The notes beneath the pieces were generated by a model, which searched no databases, was not told the DNA's origin, and saw nothing but the letters and a program-made list of their open reading frames with translations. DNA of 9,758 nucleotides from Phycisphaerae bacterium (GTDB lineage: Bacteria; Planctomycetota; Phycisphaerae; Phycisphaerales; SM1A02), in NCBI GenBank assembly GCA_002862325.1, contig PKCT01000061.1:1-9758 (forward strand). Direction: 5' to 3'. A program made the position numbers and the translations under genes. This document shows, piece after piece, positions 1 to 6,873 of this stretch. Position 1 is the stretch's first letter. Each line of letters starts with the position of its first letter.

Positions 1-12
1 GAAATGGATTGA
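1..12 (+). CDS. Possible last codons of an upstream gene
   Basis: Reading from base 1 gives E-M-D followed by TGA at 10-12, one base before the ATG of the binding-protein gene. This is what the end of a preceding operon gene would look like, and the importer downstream lacks a second ATPase that could be encoded there. Four codons cannot prove a gene. The frame of the binding protein itself is also open to the left edge, so the upstream arrangement is undetermined. Confidence 0.2.
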   Translation, partial: EMD

Positions 13-13
13 T

Positions 14-2008
14 ATGCAGAACCGCTTCGCGTTCAAGGACTTCGTCTTCCTCTTGGTGATTCTGGCCATCGGCGTGATGGTCGTCCTTCAGATGCTCCAG
101 GCGGATCGAATCTGGTCGCGGATCGGCGACATCCAGTCCAAGATCGGAGAGATCGAGCAGCAGGTCGCCTCCGGAGGAAACGAAGATCTGCGTCGCGAGC
201 TGAGCGACCTCAAGACCGCCATCGCAACGCGCCCGATCAACATCAATCTTGGTGGTGCTTCGGTCGGCGAGGTCTCGGTCGATTCCGATGGCGAGGAGAC
301 TCCCACGCCGACCTCCTCCCGCGACGAGTCCTGGGCCCGCCCCGGCGTTCCCATCGCATGGCAGGAGTCCCGCGGCTTCAGCAGTCCTCCCCAGGACGTG
401 CCCGGATTCCGTCGAGGCGGTGAATTCATCGACATCTTCGGCGCTCAGCCGTCGAAGCTCACGCCGTATCTCGCCGGTGACGTCTATTCGCGACGTGTCG
501 TCGACCAAATGGTCGAATCGATGGCCGGCTACAACCCCGAGACGCTCAAGCTCGAGGGGATTCTGGCCGATGCCTGGCAGTTCGACCCCGACGGTCGATG
601 GCTTCGAGTGCATCTGAATCCCCGAGCGAAGTTCTCCGATGGCGTCGCGGTGACCTCGGAAGACGTCCGGTGGACGCTCATGGACTTCGTCAAGAATCCT
701 CTGATCGAGGCGGAGCGATCGAGAGCGACCCTCGACATGATCGAGGACGTCCTCGTGATCGACGATCACACGGTCGAGTTCCAGTTCAACAAGTCGCTCT
801 TCACCAACCTGTCCTACACCCTCGGCTGCTACGTCCTGCCCAAGCATTTCTATTCGCAGTTCGAGCCCTCCCAGCTCAATCAGTCCACCGGACTGGTCAT
901 GGGCTCGGGAAGGTTCAGGTTCGAGAATCTCGATCCCGACGACCAGTGGACCCCGGGAGAGGACATCGTCGTCGTGCGAAACGAGCGGTATTGGGACGAC
1001 ACGCCTGCACCACTTTCCTCGCTTCGCTTCAAGGTGATCTCCAACTCGTTGGCGAGTCTGGTCGCCTATCGCAACGGCGAAGGCGACATGCTGACGCCCA
1101 GTTCGCCGCAGTATGCGGAGCTGAAGGAGGACGAGACGTTCCTCGAGGACAACGTCATCCACGACTGGCTCAACATGCGAAGCGGCTACTCCTTCATCGG
1201 CTGGCAGTGCGGGCCCCGGGGGGGAGAGGGAGGCAAGCTCACGCCTTTCCACGATGAACGTGTTCGACGTGGGATGACCCAGATCCTCGATCGCGAGCTC
1301 ATGATTCGAGACATCTACGAAGGCGTGGGTGTCGTGGCGACCGGTCCCAACAGCCCGGCGTCGCCTGCGTCGAGCCCCGGTGTGACGGCGTGGCCCTTCG
1401 ACGAGGCCGAGGCGGATCGACTCTTCGCAGCGTCGGGATGGGTGGACGCCGACGACAACGGCATCCGCGAGTATCAACTCGACGACGGGGTGTTTCCCAA
1501 GGGCACGCCCTTCGAATTCGAATTCACGATCACGGCGAGCGGTGAGACCGCCGAGAGGATCGTGAGCTACCTGAAGACCCAGTGCCTCAAGAACGGCATC
1601 GTGTGCAAGCCCAAGCTCGTCGACTGGTCTTACTACTCCGACATGCTCAAGCAGCGGAACTTCGACGCCATGATCATGGGCTGGAGTGCCAGTTCCCCCG
1701 AGAGCGATCCTCAGCAGATCTGGCACTCCTCGTCGATCCTCGATCAGGCGGACAACTTCATCCAGTGGGCCAACAAGGACGCCGACGCCTACATCGAGGA
1801 AGGGCGAAGGACGCTCGACACCGATGCTCGCATGGCGATGTGGCACGAGTTGCACGAGGTGATCCACGAATCCCAGCCCTACACCTTCATCCGAGTCGTT
1901 CCCTGGATTCGCTTCATCAATCGGGACATCGGAAACGTCGTCGAGTACAAGACCGGACTGGAGCCGACGGAGTTCTTCCGCATGGCGACGCCCGCTTCCG
2001 GCGGCTGA
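14..2008 (+). CDS. Membrane-tethered ABC solute-binding protein, peptide/nickel type (SBP_bac_5)
   Basis: This is the extracytoplasmic binding component of a dipeptide/oligopeptide-type ABC importer, 664 residues. Residues about 10-29 form one hydrophobic helix (FVFLLVILAIGVMVVLQ). It has no lipobox cysteine and no clear signal-peptidase site, so it probably stays as a membrane anchor. Residues about 30-72 are charged and heptad-like (IWSRIGDIQSKIGEIEQQV, then LRRELSDLKTAI), suggesting a coiled coil. A Pro/Ser/Thr/Glu-rich linker follows to about residue 130. The binding fold runs from about 138 to 640, with family-typical stretches FSDGVAVTSEDVRWTL (207-222), DERVRRGMTQILDRELM (414-430) and QPYTFIR (621-627). 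Typical relatives are about 500-600 residues, and the excess is the N-terminal tether. The start at 14 puts the helix right at the N terminus. The frame is open upstream, so a slightly longer protein is possible. The first permease gene follows after 51 bases. The substrate (peptide, sugar, metal or other) cannot be read from the sequence. Confidence 0.93.
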   Translation: MQNRFAFKDFVFLLVILAIGVMVVLQMLQADRIWSRIGDIQSKIGEIEQQVASGGNEDLRRELSDLKTAIATRPININLGGASVGEVSVDSDGEETPTPTSSRDESWARPGVPIAWQESRGFSSPPQDVPGFRRGGEFIDIFGAQPSKLTPYLAGDVYSRRVVDQMVESMAGYNPETLKLEGILADAWQFDPDGRWLRVHLNPRAKFSDGVAVTSEDVRWTLMDFVKNPLIEAERSRATLDMIEDVLVIDDHTVEFQFNKSLFTNLSYTLGCYVLPKHFYSQFEPSQLNQSTGLVMGSGRFRFENLDPDDQWTPGEDIVVVRNERYWDDTPAPLSSLRFKVISNSLASLVAYRNGEGDMLTPSSPQYAELKEDETFLEDNVIHDWLNMRSGYSFIGWQCGPRGGEGGKLTPFHDERVRRGMTQILDRELMIRDIYEGVGVVATGPNSPASPASSPGVTAWPFDEAEADRLFAASGWVDADDNGIREYQLDDGVFPKGTPFEFEFTITASGETAERIVSYLKTQCLKNGIVCKPKLVDWSYYSDMLKQRNFDAMIMGWSASSPESDPQQIWHSSSILDQADNFIQWANKDADAYIEEGRRTLDTDARMAMWHELHEVIHESQPYTFIRVVPWIRFINRDIGNVVEYKTGLEPTEFFRMATPASGG

Positions 2009-2059
2009 TGCCCTCGGTCTCCACCTTCTTCCCTCACGTTTCGATCGCGACGCCTCCAG

Positions 2060-3610
2060 ATGCTCACCTACATCATTCGAAGACTGCTTCTGATGATCCC
2101 GACGCTCGTCGGGATCACGCTGCTCGTCTTCATGCTTCTTGCACTGAGCCCAGGAGGGATCGGGGCGAGTCTCCGGGTAGCGGGCGGCCAGATGGAGGCC
2201 AGCAAGGCGGCGTTGATGGAGGCGTATCTCGAGGATCGCTACGGTCTCGACGATCCGATCGCCATGCAGTACCTCCGCTGGCTCCATCGGATCTCGCCCG
2301 TCAAGTTCGGCGTGCAGGATCAGGTCCTTCCGACTGGAGACCTTGTCCGATTCCCGAAGCGGGTGAAGCCCGTCGTCCTTGAGGGATGGTTCGAGAAGGA
2401 TGAGCCGACGCCGGCCAGGCTCGAGGAGATCCAGTTCGACTACGGCCCCCGATCGGACCGTGAGGTCAAGCAGCGCGGCGACGATTCGATTCACGTCTCC
2501 GAATACAAGGCCGCTCAGAAGGCCTATTCGAAGGCGAGAGCGAAGTATCTGGTCGCCGGCAAGGAACTCGACAAGCAGCTGGTCAGGTACGCATCCGAAA
2601 TGGGTTGGTCGGACGCGATCTCGGATGGTGAGCCGGTCGCGCGGCGCCTGGAGTCCCGTCGACCGGACATGGCCAGCAAAGCCTTCGCGCCGGTGGCCGC
2701 GGCCGGGAAGGCTGCGCTGGATGCGCGAGCGGTCGCGGAGGCGGCGCGGCGACGCGAAGTGGCGGCGTTCGAAGCGCAGCCATACCCCGGCAACGGCCTC
2801 TCGATCCTGCCTGGCGTCCTGAGCGTGGCGTGGCCGGATCTGGGTGTCGCGTTCAGTCGCGGACGGCCGGTGAAGGACCTGATCCTCGAAGCACTGCCGG
2901 TCACCCTGCTGTTGAATCTCGTGGCGGTACCGATCATCTACATCGTGGCGATACCCGCGGGCATGATCGCGGCGAGGTACCGCGGTTCGATCTTCGACCT
3001 GAGCTCCGGTGCGCTGTTTGTGGCGTTCTGGTCGATCCCGACGGTCTGGGCCGGAGTGCTCGCGATCGGTTATCTCGCGGACAACCAGTATCTGGGGTGG
3101 TTCCCGGTCGCGGGTCTGCACGCCAACGATTCCGCGACGATGGCGTTCCTGCCGTCGTTCAGCGGTGGATTCAGTCCCGGATACCTCCTCGACACCCTCT
3201 GGCACCTCGCGCTTCCGGTCGCCTGTCTCGTCTACACCGGTTTCGCAGTGCTCGCGAAGCAGACGCGAGCCGCCATGCTCGACAACTTCAGCCAGGACTA
3301 TGTTCGCACCGCCAAGGCGAAGGGTGTACCCGGACGAGACGTACTTCTGCGTCACGTCTTCCGAAACAGCCTCCTCCCGTTGATCACGATCTTCGTCACG
3401 ATCTTTCCCGCGATGCTCGCCGGATCGGTGGTGGTCGAGAAGATCTTCTCGATCCCCGGCATGGGCAGCCTGATTCTCGAGGCGATCAACCTTCGCGACC
3501 GTGAGCTGATTCTCGCCAACACCTTCATGATCGCGGTCGTGAATCTCCTTGCCCTGCTCTTGGCGGACATCCTCTATGCGTTCGCCGATCCACGGATCTC
3601 CTACGACTGA
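2060..3610 (+). CDS. ABC importer permease, DppB/OppB/YejB type, with large extracytoplasmic insertion
   Basis: This is a membrane-spanning subunit of the importer, 516 residues against roughly 300-365 for DppB, OppB or YejB. The N terminus (MLTYIIRRLLLMIPTLVGIT) is the classic first helix of this family, at about 9-29. The conserved core resumes near residue 258 (DLGVAFSRGRPVKDLI). Helices follow at about 277-303, 313-338, 377-397, 436-457 and 487-508. The ATPase-contacting EAA loop lies at about 413-436 (DYVRTAKAKGVPGRDVLLRH, then VFRN), and the C terminus is FADPRISYD. Between the first helix and the core, residues about 81-257 form an extra hydrophilic region rich in Lys, Arg, Glu and Ala, with helical stretches near 146-180 and 203-239. 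The family topology places it outside the cytoplasmic membrane. The core recalls YejB from memory, which has a much shorter insertion at about this point. No Shine-Dalgarno site is evident before the ATG at 2060. The second permease gene starts 35 bases after the stop. Confidence 0.93.
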   Translation: MLTYIIRRLLLMIPTLVGITLLVFMLLALSPGGIGASLRVAGGQMEASKAALMEAYLEDRYGLDDPIAMQYLRWLHRISPVKFGVQDQVLPTGDLVRFPKRVKPVVLEGWFEKDEPTPARLEEIQFDYGPRSDREVKQRGDDSIHVSEYKAAQKAYSKARAKYLVAGKELDKQLVRYASEMGWSDAISDGEPVARRLESRRPDMASKAFAPVAAAGKAALDARAVAEAARRREVAAFEAQPYPGNGLSILPGVLSVAWPDLGVAFSRGRPVKDLILEALPVTLLLNLVAVPIIYIVAIPAGMIAARYRGSIFDLSSGALFVAFWSIPTVWAGVLAIGYLADNQYLGWFPVAGLHANDSATMAFLPSFSGGFSPGYLLDTLWHLALPVACLVYTGFAVLAKQTRAAMLDNFSQDYVRTAKAKGVPGRDVLLRHVFRNSLLPLITIFVTIFPAMLAGSVVVEKIFSIPGMGSLILEAINLRDRELILANTFMIAVVNLLALLLADILYAFADPRISYD

Positions 3611-3645
3611 TCCTTCGCTCCCGCCCGTCCCCGGAACCAGACCTC

Positions 3646-5172
3646 GTGTCCCAAAGCACCGAACATTCGAGCAGCACCATCTCCGGCATCGACGTGATGC
3701 GCGGGGTCGGTGCGAAACCCTCGAAGCCCTTCTGGGCGGATGCCTGGGATCGGGTGTTGCATCGGTGGGGGGCGAGGCTCGGCATCGCATGGATCGCGTT
3801 GATCGCGTTCTTCGCGATCTTCGCGCCGTTCGTCGCGAGTGGGCTTCCGCTCTGGACGGTCCACTACGAACTGCTCCCCGATGGTTCCAGGGGCCCGGAG
3901 CTGGCGGCGTGGTCTCCGCTCTGGCAAGGTCTCTCCGCGATCGATGTCGCTCTCTTCGTGGGCTGCATTCTCGGAGTGCCGTGGGTGGCCCTGCCGAATC
4001 GGGTCCTGGGAGGGTTGGCTCGATCGCATCGCATCGGCATCCTGATCGCGGCGGCGATCCAAATGACGTTGACCATCCTGATCGCGGATGCGATCGGACA
4101 CTGGCTGGCCTCGCCGGAGGCGACGGGATCGAGCGCATCGCTCGCGGAGATGCTTCCCGAGGAACCCATCTGGGTCGTCTCGACCGCCATCGCCCTCCTG
4201 ATCGGTGCGGCCATGCTGTGGCTTCCCACGTTCTCCAGCGTGGGTGGCCGAATCGTTCTCATGCTGCTGGTCGCGGCTCTTTCGACGGTGGTCGCTTCCG
4301 AACGGTTCGACCCGCCCCTCTCGAACTACGACCGGTACATCGATCGGGGTCTGACCGGCGAGTACGAGAACATCTGGACGATCGTCCCCTGGTCGTCGAG
4401 CCAGGCTCGGACCACGTTCTACCTCCTTCCTCCTCTCACCACGGTGAGTGAGGAATTGCCGGAAGCGAAGGGAACCTCCTTCGGTGATCGTTCCTTCATC
4501 ATGGGAACGGATTCGGTCGGCCAGGACGTCCTCAGCCAGATGCTCCACGCGTGCCGCCTCTCCATATCGATCGGCCTGGTGTCGACGGGGATCTCCGTAT
4601 TCATCGGAATCGTGGTCGGTTCGCTGATGGGATACTTCGGTGGCTGGGTCGATCTCGTGCTGAGTCGCGTCGTCGAGATCTTCATGGCGATACCCGTTCT
4701 GTTCCTCCTGATCGTCGCCGCAGCCGTACTTCCGCGCAACACCTACATGATGATGGTGATCATCGGATGCGTGAGTTGGACGCTGTCCGCGCGATTCATC
4801 CGCGCCGAGTTCCTGAAGATGCGTGCCCAGGACTTCGTCCAGGCCGCCAAGGCGGCCGGCCTACCCCTTCGGTCGGTCCTCTTCAAGCACATGCTTCCGA
4901 ACGGAATCACACCCGTTCTCGTGCAGGCGTCCTTCGCCATCGCGGCGGCCATCCTCGCCGAAGCGACCCTTTCATTCCTCGGGCTCGGACCGGACGGGCA
5001 GGCGTCGTGGGGCAAGCTTCTGGCGAGCGCGACCGGGTCGACGGGGACGTTCAACTGGTGGTTGGCGATCTTCCCCGGATTCGCGATCTTCCTCACGGTT
5101 CTCGCCTACAACCTTCTTGGTGAGGCATTCCGCGACGCCATCGACCCCAAGCTTCGGAAGGCGGCCCACTGA
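3646..5172 (+). CDS. ABC importer permease, DppC/OppC/YejE type, with four extra membrane helices
   Basis: This is the partner permease of the importer, 508 residues where DppC/OppC are about 300. A cytoplasmic N terminus leads to helix 1 at about 44-65. The conserved core begins at GTDSVGQDVLSQ (287-298), with helices at about 304-328, 337-360, 366-384, 424-446 and 470-491. The EAA loop is DFVQAAKAAGLPLRSVLFKH (396-415) followed by MLPN, and the end is FRDAIDPKLRK. Residues about 66-286 are additional. They contain four hydrophobic segments (about 96-114, 127-150, 174-195 and 201-217) and then a polar loop of about 65 residues. Four extra helices would keep the core orientation unchanged. 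I chose the GTG at 3646 because it begins 35 bases after the preceding stop; an ATG at 3697 (residue 18) is the alternative. The stop TGA at 5170-5172 shares its last base with the ATG of the ATPase gene, so the two are probably translationally coupled. Confidence 0.92.
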   Translation: MSQSTEHSSSTISGIDVMRGVGAKPSKPFWADAWDRVLHRWGARLGIAWIALIAFFAIFAPFVASGLPLWTVHYELLPDGSRGPELAAWSPLWQGLSAIDVALFVGCILGVPWVALPNRVLGGLARSHRIGILIAAAIQMTLTILIADAIGHWLASPEATGSSASLAEMLPEEPIWVVSTAIALLIGAAMLWLPTFSSVGGRIVLMLLVAALSTVVASERFDPPLSNYDRYIDRGLTGEYENIWTIVPWSSSQARTTFYLLPPLTTVSEELPEAKGTSFGDRSFIMGTDSVGQDVLSQMLHACRLSISIGLVSTGISVFIGIVVGSLMGYFGGWVDLVLSRVVEIFMAIPVLFLLIVAAAVLPRNTYMMMVIIGCVSWTLSARFIRAEFLKMRAQDFVQAAKAAGLPLRSVLFKHMLPNGITPVLVQASFAIAAAILAEATLSFLGLGPDGQASWGKLLASATGSTGTFNWWLAIFPGFAIFLTVLAYNLLGEAFRDAIDPKLRKAAH

Positions 5173-6302
5173 TGAGTCAGGCGGAGATTCGAACCGACGC
5201 ACAGCTCGCCGCAGAGAGCCAGACAACGCCACTGCTCTCGGTACGCGACCTCGCGGTCAGCTTTCAGAACAGCGCCGATCCCGATGGACCCCGCATCCAG
5301 GCGGTCGCCGGCGTGAACATGACGATCTATCCCAAGCAGACGCTGGCTGTGGTCGGAGAGTCGGGATGTGGGAAGAGCGTCACCGCGATGAGCACCATGC
5401 AGCTCGTACCGCGGCCTCCCGGCCGATTCGATCGGGGCACCATCCTTTTCCGAGGCGAGGACGTCCTGAGCTACGAGGAGCATCGCATGCTGGAGCTTCG
5501 CGGCAAGGACATCGCGATGATCTTCCAGGAGCCGATGACCAGTCTCAACCCGGTCTACACGATCGGCGACCAGATTCTCGAGGCGATCCTGCTTCATCAG
5601 GATGTGACTCCTGCGGACGCGGAGGAGATCGCGGTCAAGGCGATGGACGACGTCGGCATCCCTCATCCCGCGCAGCGTCTTAACGACTATCCCCATCAGT
5701 TCTCTGGCGGCATGCGGCAGCGAGTGATGATCGCGATGGCTCTGGCATGCAATCCGACGCTTCTGCTCGCAGACGAGCCGACCACCGCGCTCGACGTCAC
5801 GATCCAGGCTCAGATCCTCGAGCTCCTGCGGGATCTGCAACGGACCAAGGAGATGGGCATCATGCTCATCACGCACAACCTCGGCGTGGTGGCCGAGAAC
5901 GCCGACGTGGTCTGCGTGATGTACGCCGGTCGGGTGGTCGAGTATGCGAAGGTCTACGACCTGTTCGACAACCCGCTCCATCCCTACACCCGTGGTCTCT
6001 TCAATTCGATTCCCCGCCTTGGTGAACTGAAGCATCGTCTCACCACGGTCGAGGAGGTGATAGAGGATCCGGCGCAATTCCGGATTCTTCCGGGGCATGC
6101 GTCGGAAGAGGGACGCGAGATCGTCCCTTGGTGGCCGGATCCACCCGCCGGCGTTCGACCCGATCTGGTTCCCAACCGGGACGAGTACGTGCTCTACGAG
6201 ATCGAACCGGATCGTTGGATCGGATGCTTCCGGAGCCGCTATCTGGAGGATCACGTCTCTCGTCCTCCCGATCTGGACTACCGCAAGGAAGACCTTCGTT
6301 GA
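5172..6302 (+). CDS. ABC importer ATPase, OppD/DppD type, with atypical C-terminal tail
   Basis: This ATP-hydrolysing subunit powers the importer from the cytoplasmic side, 376 residues. It has Walker A GESGCGKS (62-69), a Q-loop at FQEPMTSLNP (Q119), signature FSGGMRQR (177-184), Walker B LLLADEP (197-203, catalytic E202) and switch His at ITHN (H235). NPLHPYTRGLFNSIPRLG (267-284) marks the start of the oligopeptide/dipeptide C-terminal extension. In many OppD/DppD proteins this tail carries several cysteines that bind an iron-sulfur cluster. Here the whole segment after residue 284 has only C352, and it contains an acidic/proline stretch (EDP... WWPDPPAGVRPDL) instead. A plausible weak ribosome site GGAAGG lies at 5156-5161, ten bases before the ATG. 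Peptide importers normally pair this type with an OppF/DppF ATPase. None follows here, so either the enzyme forms a homodimer or its partner lies outside the window. Confidence 0.95.
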   Translation: MSQAEIRTDAQLAAESQTTPLLSVRDLAVSFQNSADPDGPRIQAVAGVNMTIYPKQTLAVVGESGCGKSVTAMSTMQLVPRPPGRFDRGTILFRGEDVLSYEEHRMLELRGKDIAMIFQEPMTSLNPVYTIGDQILEAILLHQDVTPADAEEIAVKAMDDVGIPHPAQRLNDYPHQFSGGMRQRVMIAMALACNPTLLLADEPTTALDVTIQAQILELLRDLQRTKEMGIMLITHNLGVVAENADVVCVMYAGRVVEYAKVYDLFDNPLHPYTRGLFNSIPRLGELKHRLTTVEEVIEDPAQFRILPGHASEEGREIVPWWPDPPAGVRPDLVPNRDEYVLYEIEPDRWIGCFRSRYLEDHVSRPPDLDYRKEDLR

Positions 6303-6325
6303 GCGGGACGACTGAATCGCCCCGC
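6303..6325 (+). terminator. Hairpin directly after the ATPase stop codon; possible weak terminator or 3' stabiliser
   Basis: GCGGG (6303-6307) pairs with CCCGC (6321-6325). Inside it, after one A/C mismatch, CGA (6309-6311) pairs with TCG (6317-6319) around a five-base loop CTGAA. The stem starts at the base after the stop codon of the importer operon. No T-run follows, so it is not a canonical intrinsic terminator. Transcript processing or protection of the importer mRNA 3' end is equally possible. Confidence 0.35.
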
Positions 6326-6331
6326 CGCGTT

Positions 6332-6353
6332 CCGTCGGATCTGGTACCGACGG
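6332..6353. repeat. Perfect 7-bp inverted repeat between the ATPase and peroxiredoxin genes
   Basis: CCGTCGG (6332-6338) and CCGACGG (6347-6353) are exact reverse complements separated by ATCTGGTA. It is the second hairpin in the 85-base gap that separates the importer operon from the peroxiredoxin gene, and it has no T-run on either side. It may add to a termination or attenuation region, or be an operator for the downstream gene. The sequence alone does not decide. Confidence 0.4.
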
Positions 6354-6374
6354 TCGACCAGTTGAAACCCGAGC

Positions 6375-6380
6375 AGGAGA
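6375..6380 (+). promoter_or_regulatory. Shine-Dalgarno site of the peroxiredoxin gene
   Basis: AGGAGA lies seven bases upstream of the GTG at 6388. It is the only well-placed canonical ribosome-binding site in the window, and it fixes the GTG as the start rather than any downstream ATG. A three-codon ATG reading frame (6380-6391) overlaps the end of this site and the start codon. Confidence 0.75.
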
Positions 6381-6387
6381 TGCGATC

Positions 6388-6873
6388 GTGACCCTCATCG
6401 AGATCGGAAAAAAGGCCCCGGCTTTCACGCTCCCGGACCAGGATGGAGAAAAGCACGCGCTGAAGGACGCCCTGGGCGTGCCGATCGTGCTGTACTTCTA
6501 TCCGAAGGACGACACGTCGGGATGCACCAAGGAAGCCTGCCAGTTCCGGGATCAGTCGCCGGACTTCGAGAAGGTCGAGGCGACGGTGTTCGGCGTGAGT
6601 CCCGATTCGGTCGAAAGCCATCGGAAGTTCGTCGAAAAGCACGCTCTCAACTTCACGCTCCTGGCGGACGACGCCCGCGATGCGGACGACAACCCGAAGA
6701 TCTGCATGAAGTACGGGGTCTGGCAGGAGAAGTCCATGTACGGCAAGAAGTACATGGGTGTGGTCCGCACCACCTATCTCATCGGACCCGATGGCAAGGT
6801 CGCTCAGCGTTGGGACAAGGTGAAGGTGCCTGGCCACGCCGATGCGGTGCTCGAGGCGATCCGCTCGCTCTAG
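6388..6873 (+). CDS. bcp: Thioredoxin-dependent peroxiredoxin, Bcp/PrxQ type
   Basis: This cytoplasmic thiol peroxidase reduces hydrogen peroxide and organic hydroperoxides. It is 161 residues, close to the family's usual 150-160. The thioredoxin-fold N terminus is KKAPAFTLPDQDG (8-20). The active site YFYPKDDTSGCTKEACQFRD (36-55... ending at 55) holds peroxidatic Cys46 and, five residues on, Cys51, the resolving cysteine position of the atypical two-Cys PrxQ group. Thr43 and Arg127 (VRTTYLIGPDGKV) match the usual positions that shape the active site. A further Cys106 has no expected role. Translation starts at GTG behind a good Shine-Dalgarno site. The gene lies 85 bases after the importer operon, past two hairpins, so it may be transcribed separately, although no promoter is obvious. 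Its stop codon interlocks with that of the convergent neighbour in a shared CTAG. Confidence 0.96.
   Translation: MTLIEIGKKAPAFTLPDQDGEKHALKDALGVPIVLYFYPKDDTSGCTKEACQFRDQSPDFEKVEATVFGVSPDSVESHRKFVEKHALNFTLLADDARDADDNPKICMKYGVWQEKSMYGKKYMGVVRTTYLIGPDGKVAQRWDKVKVPGHADAVLEAIRSL

Noticed and set aside
1511..1525. TTCGAATTCGAATTC short repeat in the binding-protein gene
   Set aside because: It simply encodes alternating Phe and Glu in a beta strand of the binding fold.
2009..2059. Binding-protein and first-permease genes are in the same frame with no further stop between them, suggesting readthrough to a fusion
   Set aside because: The binding protein ends outside the membrane while the permease must begin in the cytoplasm, so a direct fusion is topologically wrong. 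The 17 open codons are short enough for chance.
3601..4548. 315-codon minus-strand frame opposite the second permease
   Set aside because: The composition is dominated by Arg, Asp and Gly with no hydrophobic core, as expected from the complement of a membrane-protein gene.
5106..6428. Very long open frame (440 codons) on the minus strand opposite the ATPase gene
   Set aside because: It mirrors the GC-rich codon pattern of a clear ABC ATPase, is rich in Arg and His without recognisable motifs, and overlaps three plus-strand genes.
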